Below are positions 17,273 through 23,684 of a stretch of 64,000 bases of DNA, piece after piece. The notes beneath the pieces are model-generated. The model ran no database searches, was not told the DNA's origin, and worked only from the letters and a program-made list of their open reading frames with translations. The stretch comes from an uncultured Bacillota bacterium (GTDB taxonomy: Bacteria; Bacillota; Clostridia; Peptostreptococcales; Anaerovoracaceae), in contig CASFAX010000001.1 in NCBI GenBank assembly GCA_949292945.1, positions 1,341 through 65,340 on the forward strand. The letters run 5' to 3'. The position numbers and the translations under genes were made by a program. Each line of letters starts with the position of its first letter. Within the stretch, counting starts at the first letter, position 1.

Positions 17273-17971
17273 TTAATCAAACCGCCTGCAAAGGGCGTAC
17301 TTCGAACATGCAGATGCTCTTCTTCCCGGAACCTGAACCGCCATTGCTGCTATTTCCGGAAGAAATCTGTCATATTTCACTTCCAGCACCGTTATACCAT
17401 CCATCACCGGCATTCTGAATACGTCCGGATTCATAAAGTCCGTCGAGCCCAGACTTGTTCTCACATCTCTGTCCAGCGTGATTCTCACGTTCCCCGGCGC
17501 ATATACAAAGGCCTCCCGGCTGTATGAGACAACCGTCTTTGGCGCCAGTCCTTCACCGTTCATCTTCGAGTAGAGTTCTCCCAGAAGATGCTTTCCGCTG
17601 TCAAGCATGAAGCTGATATCTCCTGACAGTATTCTCTCTGCTTCATCCGGTCTAAGGACAACACTCAGCTTTTCCGAAAGCCCGTTTATCTTCGATTTCT
17701 TTTCCAGTTTTATAAACGTCGGATTATCCCCATAGTACCTGATTCTGAACTTCTCTCTTCTGCTGATTCCGCTTAGCTTATCCCGGAGCGCATCGTCGTA
17801 GGGTGTGTCAAAATACAGACTGTTAACACGGTAACTGCCGTCCGTTCCGCAATGGCTGTCTCTTTCAAAGAGTTTTCTCAACCTTTGGGAAAGCACCAGA
17901 TCTTCCCTCAGGTTGATCCGGTGCTTAAGTTCATGTCTCAGTTTCGTGCCGTTATTATTGTTAGTCGTCAT
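17273..17971 (-). CDS. VTC-domain protein (putative polyphosphate polymerase)
   Basis: This is a 232-residue member of the VTC/CYTH triphosphate-tunnel superfamily. In yeast VTC4 this domain makes polyphosphate from ATP. Tunnel residues are in the expected order: RHELKHRI near the N terminus, KFRIRYYGD (RxR), FIKLEKKS, SYSREAF, RITLDRDVR and ITVLEVKYD (ExK). I chose the ATG at 17971, which has GGAG 9 bases upstream and overlaps the 3' end of the lipoprotein gene by 11 bases. An ATG at 18013 would add 14 residues but has a weak ribosome binding site. No membrane segment is present, so DUF4956 may anchor the complex. Confidence 0.85.
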   Translation of the reverse strand: MTTNNNNGTKLRHELKHRINLREDLVLSQRLRKLFERDSHCGTDGSYRVNSLYFDTPYDDALRDKLSGISRREKFRIRYYGDNPTFIKLEKKSKINGLSEKLSVVLRPDEAERILSGDISFMLDSGKHLLGELYSKMNGEGLAPKTVVSYSREAFVYAPGNVRITLDRDVRTSLGSTDFMNPDVFRMPVMDGITVLEVKYDRFLPEIAAMAVQVPGRRASACSKYALCRRFD

Positions 17972-18959
17972 ATCCGGAATCTCCGTTGTCGTATCCGGAG
18001 TCGCCTCCGCCATGATTGGAGCTGACTCCGCCGGATGCAGAATTACCGCTGTTATAGTCGGTGTAGTGGTAGTCGGTTACGCCATCGTTATTCGGGCCGT
18101 AATCGGTGTTATTGTAGTCGGTTACGCCATCATTTCCCGGGCCGTAATCCGTATCCTGATACGCGGCTCCGCCCGTTCCTCCCGATGTTGCCGGTTTCTG
18201 AGCGGAAGATGAAGAAGCGGCTGATCCTGCTGAAGATGAAGGGGTCTTAATCTTTTCATGCTGCGCCTTTATAACCTTTCCGGTCACCGCATGTACATCA
18301 TATTCGTACTCCACCCCTCCTGCCTTGAACTCAAGCTCAAACACAGGGGTTCCATCGTCATGATCAAATTCCTTATCTTCGAAAACTGCGTCTTTAGCGC
18401 TTACACCTGCCTGAGCAAGGGCTATTTCCTGCGCCTTGGCAAGAGTGATATATCTCGAAGGCTGCCCCTCTTTTGCATAAGACTGATCGTAATCGTCATC
18501 GTCGATAGTTACTATTCCTGATCCGAGTTTGAGATTCTTCACGGCTTCCCTGGTGCTGTCACTTATCACTGTGAGAAAATCCTCGCTCGGCATAATCGAA
18601 CCCGGCTCCAGCTGGATGACTATGTTCTTCTCGTGTCCATCGATATCGTCTACAAAATATCCGGCCTCGTTAATCTCCGCAATCAGTTCGGCCAGAACGG
18701 TTCTGCATTCTTTTCCTATGTAGTCCGGATATGCTTCTACTATAGCCTTTCCATCGTCATTCGCTCCGGTTATTCCCGTAACCAGTCCGTCTTTGTCATA
18801 TTCAATTTTAATTTCAGGATTTACGCTTAATGTGATAACTCCCGTTTCGTTTACTTCAGGCACTTCGCTCTGTGCAGTTCCGCCGCATCCTGTCAGAAGA
18901 ACCATAGCCGCTATAGCCAGGGAAGATACCGCTGTTAATAGTTTTTTTCTCGTTTTCAT
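17961..18959 (-). CDS. Lipoprotein with RsgI-like and PepSY-like domains
   Basis: This is a 332-residue predicted lipoprotein with lipobox LLTGC near residue 25. Residues about 40-140 (VITLSVNPEIKIEYDKDG...) align with the extracytoplasmic domain of the neighbouring RsgI, suggesting duplication. Residues about 165-235 look like a PepSY domain (ITLAKAQEIALAQAGV, then VFELEFKAGGVEYEYDVHA). A Ser/Ala linker leads to three units of TDYGPGNDGV type and a terminal GDSGYDNGDSGYDD tail resembling the RsgI tail. It is probably an extracytoplasmic partner or decoy of RsgI, or an inhibitor-like domain; the function is inferred only from domains and position. Confidence 0.75.
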   Translation of the reverse strand: MKTRKKLLTAVSSLAIAAMVLLTGCGGTAQSEVPEVNETGVITLSVNPEIKIEYDKDGLVTGITGANDDGKAIVEAYPDYIGKECRTVLAELIAEINEAGYFVDDIDGHEKNIVIQLEPGSIMPSEDFLTVISDSTREAVKNLKLGSGIVTIDDDDYDQSYAKEGQPSRYITLAKAQEIALAQAGVSAKDAVFEDKEFDHDDGTPVFELEFKAGGVEYEYDVHAVTGKVIKAQHEKIKTPSSSAGSAASSSSAQKPATSGGTGGAAYQDTDYGPGNDGVTDYNNTDYGPNNDGVTDYHYTDYNSGNSASGGVSSNHGGGDSGYDNGDSGYDD

Positions 18960-19052
18960 GATCAGGGTTCCTTTCTGTTTTTTTCTGTAGTTTTGCCTTG
19001 TACATATAGATTACGTAAAGCTCTTTCGAAAAACGGGGTTGCCGTTGTTTTT

Positions 19053-19895
19053 TTAGTCATCGTTATCGTACCCGCTATTTTCCGAGTCATCATAATCACT
19101 GTTTCCCGAGTCATCATCATATCCGCTGTTTCCTTGAGAGGTATATCCGGAATTGCCGTATCCCGAATCTCCCGACGGCTGTGGAGTCACCGGTGTTGTC
19201 GGCTTCGTCTGAGTCTGAGGTTTCGTCTGGGTCTGAGGCTGCAACTGTGACTGTGACTGAGGCTGCGGTTCCTTCCGCTGAGTCTCAGGTTCAGTCTCAG
19301 GTTCCGGATCCTGTTTCTCCACATCTGAATATTTTACAACCTCTATATTTACTGTAATCACATTTTCCAGATGGTGGCTGACCTCGTTTCTCATCTCGGT
19401 TCCATATTCTCTGAACAAAGCTTCTTCCGGAGCATCTATAGAGAATGACACTGTTCCCCCTTCAGACAGAAATCCCATATCTATCGCCCTGTCCACCAAA
19501 TCGTCGGCTACTTCGGTTTTTTCTTTCCCGCGGTAATCGTAACCTTCTATGAGGATATCTCCGTCTTCATTTTCGCCGTCCAGACCTACCACATTCCCGC
19601 TGTGGTTAAGGTCTATGCTGACGGACGGGTTTATGTTCATATATATGGTAGAGTACGTGCTCATGTAGTCGTTATAGTAATTTATACCGAATACCGCTAT
19701 AAAGCAGGCTGCTACGGCTGCCGCACCGCTTATAATCCACTTCCCTGTCTTCCTGCGAATCTTATCTTCCATAAGTCGTGGATTATTCACCCTTTGTCCC
19801 ACCTGATATCCGGGATTTACAGCCTTCAGAAAGCGTCCCTCTTCATCCAGCAGAACTGCGCAGCCAGGGCGGCACTCCATTACCAGATATTTCAT
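19053..19895 (-). CDS. rsgI: RsgI-type anti-sigma-I factor
   Basis: This is a 280-residue membrane anti-sigma factor. The N-terminal RsgI_N domain (MKYLVMECRPGCAVLLDEEG, residues 1-20, to about 45) would bind SigI in the cytoplasm. A single membrane helix lies at about 53-73, followed by the conserved extracytoplasmic block YMNINPSVSIDLNHSGNVVG. After residue 200 it becomes a Gln/Pro/Thr linker and a tail of repeated Ser-Gly-Tyr-Asp units (NSGYDDDSGNSDYDD). No carbohydrate-binding module of the kind seen in cellulolytic clostridia is present. The ATG overlaps the sigI stop (ATGA), the classic sigI-rsgI arrangement. Confidence 0.9.
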   Translation of the reverse strand: MKYLVMECRPGCAVLLDEEGRFLKAVNPGYQVGQRVNNPRLMEDKIRRKTGKWIISGAAAVAACFIAVFGINYYNDYMSTYSTIYMNINPSVSIDLNHSGNVVGLDGENEDGDILIEGYDYRGKEKTEVADDLVDRAIDMGFLSEGGTVSFSIDAPEEALFREYGTEMRNEVSHHLENVITVNIEVVKYSDVEKQDPEPETEPETQRKEPQPQSQSQLQPQTQTKPQTQTKPTTPVTPQPSGDSGYGNSGYTSQGNSGYDDDSGNSDYDDSENSGYDNDD

Positions 19896-20617
19896 TTTGC
19901 ACTCACCCCCTCAGCCATATGTCTCAGATGACCTCTTATTATCTCAAATCCGTTAGTATAAATCAGCATGAGGGCCACCATATACTTTCTGTGTCTTTCA
20001 AGAGTTTTTTTCTCAACGCCGCTCCCTGCCGCCAGACTGCTTATGGGCAGCTTCCCCGAAGCGAGAAAATCCTTCATGATTTCATGATTATCTATGGCGT
20101 ACTTAAGGGCCCTTTTACAGGCGTTAAGAGTTCTGTCCTGCTTCGGGCAGTTTTCCGCAACATCGGTAAGGCTTACGCCGAACTTTGCCATCTCAGCCGT
20201 AAGTTCCTCTATTTCTTTTCGAGTCGCCTCTCTCGTCACCACTTCGTCCTAATAGTCCCGTTCGTCGGCAATTGTTTCTCCAATGGTGCCTCCTTCGTCG
20301 TCGGAAGGAGTATCCAGTGATATTACGGTTTTATGCCTCTGCTCTTTTCTGCTGAAATCTATAAGCCTGCTTTTTATAATCATTGCCGCAAATTTCAGGA
20401 AAGCTCCTCTGTCTGCGGAATATGACACTATCGCCTCATGAAAGGCAATCATGGCTATGCTCAGCTCATCGTCTTCCCCTTCCACAGGAGGTCTGCCCAT
20501 GAATCGCGCCGTTTCGGATTTTATAAAAGGCATATATTCTCTTATAAGGCTGTCCGCAGCTGCTCTGTCTTTTCTGGCAGCATTCACCTGCTCGACTATT
20601 CTGTGTTCGTCCTTCAT
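19892..20617 (-). pseudogene. sigI: RNA polymerase sigma factor SigI, interrupted by in-frame TAG
   Basis: The frame from the ATG at 20617 (GAGGAG upstream) encodes a SigI-like factor of about 240 residues. Region 2 reads EGEDDELSIAMIAFHEAIVSYS and GAFLKFAAMIIKSRLIDFSRKE. After ADERDY comes TAG (20251-20249), and the same frame resumes with DEVVTREATRKEIEELTAEM and the C-terminal DNA-binding part CPKQDRTLNACKRAL...GVEKKTLERHRKYMVAL. Nothing else is damaged, and the downstream operon is intact. This is either a point nonsense mutation, a sequencing error or a read-through site. A GTG at 20242 could restart the C-terminal half alone. Confidence 0.85.
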
Positions 20618-20661
20618 GGCGACGGTCTCCTCTTTAATATAGAATACGTGAGAATTACAGA

Positions 20662-20685
20662 AAAAGCGGGGTCGTCCCCGCTTTT
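20662..20685. terminator. Bidirectional intrinsic terminator
   Basis: AAAAGCGGGG and CCCCGCTTTT form a 10-bp stem with a 4-base loop. On the minus strand the stem is followed by a T run, so it should end transcripts of the ATPase gene at 20829-22187 before sigI. Confidence 0.85.
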
Positions 20686-20771
20686 ATTCTGTTCACTACA
20701 ATATTCATATGTATTCAGGAAACCGTCTATCCCGATTCGGTTAAATTTACGTTAAATCTCCGTAAAGTCAC

Positions 20772-20813
20772 AGCCGCGAACAGGCGCAGCCCCAGAAGGT
20801 CTGCGCTGCCGCC
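20772..20813 (-). pseudogene. 3'-end remnant of a second citG-like gene
   Basis: Read on the minus strand these 42 bases encode GGSADLLGLRLFAA, matching the CitG C terminus GGSADLLGLCLFAS of the intact citXG gene (23738-23697). Identity is 33 of 42 bases, with most differences at third codon positions. It sits immediately downstream of the ATPase gene, 2.9 kb from the intact copy, and has no upstream citG sequence. It is therefore a relic of an older arrangement or a diverged duplication at the edge of an inserted island. Confidence 0.7.
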
Positions 20814-20828
20814 CGTCGAACCCGTCTT

Positions 20829-22187
20829 TTAAAATGCCGCAAAGAACATATATGGAGGTATCTTGGTAACCTCTACCGTCACTGACAGGTTTTTCGGGTG
20901 AATAATGTACGATTCGCTTATCCTCCTCTTGTACATCTTGCTGAACTCGCCCAGTGACGATGCCGAGTAATTGGTCGATGATTTCACCTCAAGCGGCATA
21001 ATCTTGAAGTTGACTTTGCTGTCATTGGAAAGAAGAAAGTCTATTTCGATGTCGTTTCTGTGCTTATCCCGGTTGTATCTGGTGTAAAAGTATAATTTCT
21101 TCCCTTTAGCAATAATCATCTGAGCTATGGCGTTTTCGTAAAGCATGCCCTGATTTATGGAAAGTCTTCCCTCCATAATCTGTTTATACAGATTGTTTTC
21201 TGCAAGTTCGTTTTCTCCAAAGGCAAGACTTACGAGAAGTCCGGTATCGCCCATGTAGCATTTTACGGATGAATTCTCCATGTTAAGTGCGAATCCTACG
21301 TTCGGATCACTGCACCTGTAGCAGAGATTGCATATCATGGAATCATCCAGCCAGAAGAGCGGCTCGTCATACTTATCGAAGGTTCCGTTTTTGTCTATTT
21401 CGCTGAGCACAATCTTTTTTTCATGCTTTGACAGGTATCCCGGTATGTTTTCAAATACCGCCGATACTTTGGAGCTATATCTCTTCGCCGACTTTTTTAT
21501 ATCGTCGCGGTACAGTTCCAGAATGTCTCTCTTCTCAATATCGGCCGCCGCAAAGTCTCTGTCGTTTTCCTTATACGCCAGTACAGCCTGAGGCATTCCT
21601 CCCACGAGCATATACTCCTTGAAAAGGCGCATCGCCCTGCCGTGCATCGGTCTTTCAAGGGGCACTTTTTTCTCCCAGCAGTCTCTTATATGCTCCAGCA
21701 GAATCTCTTCTCCCATGAATTCCGCAAACTCCTCGAAGTCCAGCGGATACATTTTCAATTTCCGTTCCTCCGATGGAATAGTGATGTTCTCCACGCTCTC
21801 CCGGATAGATATGAGAGAACCTGTTTCCAGGTAGTCGTAGCGTCCGTCTGCCACGAGGTACTTTACCGCCTCACGTGCCTTGGGAAACTTCTGGATTTCG
21901 TCGAATATAATCAGACTCTCTCTCCGGTAAAGACGCGTATTATATTCCAGCGACAAAGCCTGAAAGAAAATGTCAAGATTGGTGAGATCGTCGAACAGAT
22001 TCCGCACGTTCTTTGAAGCGAGATTGAAGTCTACCAGAATGTAGGATCTATATTCATTACGCGCAAATTCTTCAGCTATCGTCGACTTTCCGATGCGTCT
22101 GGCTCCCTCTATCAGAACAGCCTTCTTTCCCTTGTACGTATTTTTCCAGTCAAGAAGCTTGTCATATACTTTACGTTTTATAATCAT
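20829..22187 (-). CDS. ATP-binding protein, AAA/DUF4143 type
   Basis: This is a 452-residue P-loop ATPase of the same general family as 6665-8113 but clearly diverged from it. Walker A is GARRIGKST (about 28-36), Walker B is SLIIFDEIQKFP, and LETGSLISI is the sensor region. A C-terminal DUF4143-like part has NDIEIDFLL and PLEVKSSTNYS, resembling a PD-(D/E)xK core. The ATG at 22187 has GGGTGAG 6 bases upstream. A promoter made from a 34-bp tandem array lies directly upstream. It appears to be accessory DNA inserted between sigI and the citramalate lyase genes. The function of the family is unknown. Confidence 0.85.
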   Translation of the reverse strand: MIIKRKVYDKLLDWKNTYKGKKAVLIEGARRIGKSTIAEEFARNEYRSYILVDFNLASKNVRNLFDDLTNLDIFFQALSLEYNTRLYRRESLIIFDEIQKFPKAREAVKYLVADGRYDYLETGSLISIRESVENITIPSEERKLKMYPLDFEEFAEFMGEEILLEHIRDCWEKKVPLERPMHGRAMRLFKEYMLVGGMPQAVLAYKENDRDFAAADIEKRDILELYRDDIKKSAKRYSSKVSAVFENIPGYLSKHEKKIVLSEIDKNGTFDKYDEPLFWLDDSMICNLCYRCSDPNVGFALNMENSSVKCYMGDTGLLVSLAFGENELAENNLYKQIMEGRLSINQGMLYENAIAQMIIAKGKKLYFYTRYNRDKHRNDIEIDFLLSNDSKVNFKIMPLEVKSSTNYSASSLGEFSKMYKRRISESYIIHPKNLSVTVEVTKIPPYMFFAAF

Positions 22188-22210
22188 TGAAATCTCACCC
22201 TTTCCGCTAA

Positions 22211-22346
22211 TACGCAATTTATATTCTATCAAAAATATAAACAGTACGCAAGATAAATTTCCAGAAAAACACCAATAGTACGCAATATAATTTTTTCTAA
22301 AACGTTCAGCAGTGCGCAGGGTAAGTTCAATTTCAATCCGCAGCCC
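22211..22346 (-). promoter_or_regulatory. 34-bp tandem array with promoter, upstream of ATPase gene
   Basis: Four units begin at 22211, 22245, 22279 and 22313, exactly 34 bases apart. Each starts TACGCAA or TGCGCAG followed by an AT-rich stretch and ends near CAG/TAG. On the minus strand two units supply a promoter: TTGCGT (22251-22246), 17 bases, TAGAAT (22228-22223), about 35 bases before the start codon. The array is a good candidate for cooperative operator sites. Confidence 0.75.
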
Positions 22347-22392
22347 GAAGATGGAAGCGGTTTTCTTTATGTGTTATAATTGGCTTGAATAG

Positions 22393-22599
22393 TGCGGTAA
22401 GGTATGGTATACCTGCGGAGTGGTTACGCTTCCACTCACAATCATGCTCATGCTTTTGGTAATCAATAAGAATATAAATTGCGTAAGCATTGCAGGCTTA
22501 ATTATCTTAGGAATGCAGCTTATTCTTCTGATTGGATCTATTTTTCCGACAGAAATAGCGCTGAGAAAGACTTTTGATAAAAATGGGGAAAGGCGATAA
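22393..22599 (+). pseudogene. C-terminal fragment of an SdpI-like membrane protein
   Basis: After a TAG stop the frame reads WYTCGVVTLPLTIMLMLLV, then CVSIAGLIILGMQLILLIGS and FPTEIALRKTFDKNGERR before TAA. These are two membrane helices and the conserved TEIALKKxFDxNG tail typical of SdpI immunity-like proteins. Only about 68 residues remain of the roughly 200 expected and no good start is seen (a GTG at 22420 is possible). A second, shorter copy lies at 23325-23380. Confidence 0.6.
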
Positions 22600-22679
22600 T
22601 ACTAATTATTGCAGTTATAAAGCGGTTGTATGCACTCAAATCTGTCCTACAAGAAGGCAGATATTTTAGGAGAGGTGTT

Positions 22680-23288
22680 ATGAAAAATATAATTACTATT
22701 CAGCACACACAGTCTGTTCATCACACTAATGGTATGGTTGGCTCATGGACGGATTGGGATTTATCAGACTTTGGGATTGAGCAGGCAAGTAATATAGGCC
22801 GGAACTTATCAAAAGAACTGAAAGGTAAAAAATTAGTGATGTATTCTTCCGACTTATTAAGAGCAAAACATACGGCGGAAATTGTTGGGAGTTATTTGGG
22901 AATTGATCCAATTTTACGGACAGAATTACGAGAAAGAAATTTAGGAAAATGTGTCGGTAAATCAGTTCAATGGCTTCGTGACCATATTGAAGTTCAAGAA
23001 AATACTATAGATGATAGAATGTTTTCTGATGCTGAAAGCCGAAGAGATGAATGGAATAGGCTGTTTCCGTTCTTTAATGAAATTATGATAAATAAAAATG
23101 AGAATATAATTATTGTATCACATGGCGATTTATTAAGTGTTTTCAATGCGATGTTTCTTGAATTGAATGTTGAAGCGCTGAATTCTATAGATATGTCAGG
23201 CCGCCCCGGAGGAGTATCTTTCATGTCTGAGAACGAAAATGGTAAACGTTTTATGAATAGAATGAGTGATTTATCATATATTAAATAA
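22680..23288 (+). CDS. Histidine phosphatase family protein with variant active-site motif
   Basis: This is a 202-residue phosphoglycerate-mutase-like phosphatase. The usual N-terminal catalytic motif RHG is replaced by QHT (ITIQHTQSVHHTNG), keeping the His nucleophile but not the Arg or Gly. The second active-site His is in IIIVSHGDLLSVF near the C terminus, and SSDLLRAKHTAEIVG supplies the expected Arg. The segment GSWTDWDLSDFGIEQA is typical of the fold. AGGAGAGG precedes the ATG at 22680. The gene is noticeably more AT-rich than its neighbours and lies inside the patchwork island, which suggests recent acquisition. The substrate is unknown. Confidence 0.8.
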   Translation: MKNIITIQHTQSVHHTNGMVGSWTDWDLSDFGIEQASNIGRNLSKELKGKKLVMYSSDLLRAKHTAEIVGSYLGIDPILRTELRERNLGKCVGKSVQWLRDHIEVQENTIDDRMFSDAESRRDEWNRLFPFFNEIMINKNENIIIVSHGDLLSVFNAMFLELNVEALNSIDMSGRPGGVSFMSENENGKRFMNRMSDLSYIK

Positions 23289-23324
23289 TATACATGGCGC
23301 AATTGGAAGTGGACTGGCTATGTG

Positions 23325-23380
23325 AAATTGTATAGGCATTGCAGGAGTAATTATTCTCGGAGTGCAGCTTATACTCATGC
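23325..23380 (+). pseudogene. Second SdpI-like fragment, cut by repeat element B
   Basis: This stretch is about 73 percent identical to 22477-22532 and encodes CIGIAGVIILGVQLILM, matching CVSIAGLIILGMQLILL of the first copy. Similarity stops abruptly at 23381, where the GGCAAAC-type repeat element begins. Confidence 0.6.
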
Positions 23381-23382
23381 CT

Positions 23383-23680
23383 CGGCAAACAGGGTTTGCC
23401 ATTTACATGCATGCACAGCTTCTATGGAAAACAGAGTTTGCCATTTTACTGCTTACCACAGCTTCTATGGCAAACTTTTAGCCGTTATACGCATTAAAAA
23501 CTACTGTGATATGTAATTTCTTGTTTAAATTCTACCTTAGTCTACAGTCAGCAGCCTGTTTTTCGACGTTTTTCAGGTTATATTCATGAAAAGTTTGCCT
23601 GCAAACCTCATTGCATCATGATTTTTGGCAAACTTTTTTGCCAGAGATTTTTAGAAAAACGCTTTTTTGGCAAACTCAAT
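23383..23680. repeat. Word-repeat element B (GGCAAAC/GTTTGCC)
   Basis: This AT-rich intergenic stretch carries at least seven copies of GGCAAAC or its complement (first pair GGCAAAC/GTTTGCC at 23384-23400; others near 23435, 23469, 23593, 23627, 23670). It also has a 14-base direct repeat CACAGCTTCTATGG (near 23414 and 23457). Its right part, AACCT...TGATTTTTGGCA, resembles AACCT...TGATTTTTCGGCA of element A1, so it may be a distant member with a different word. No gene is seen in 23289-23684. Confidence 0.65.
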
Positions 23681-23684
23681 GAAC

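Noticed and set aside
20249..20251. TAG in sigI as a pyrrolysine or programmed read-through site
   Set aside because: No pyl genes or read-through signals are visible in the window and homologues have an ordinary residue here; a nonsense mutation or sequencing error is simpler.
20662..20685. Minus-strand stem with an ACGA loop, resembling one hairpin of a guanidine-II (mini-ykkC) riboswitch
   Set aside because: That class needs two such hairpins in tandem near a start codon. Only one is present, it lies downstream of a gene, and the A and T runs mark it as a terminator.
22211..22346. CRISPR array
   Set aside because: The 34-bp units are contiguous, degenerate and without separate spacers, and no cas genes are present; the same holds for the 12-bp repeats at 1192-1239.
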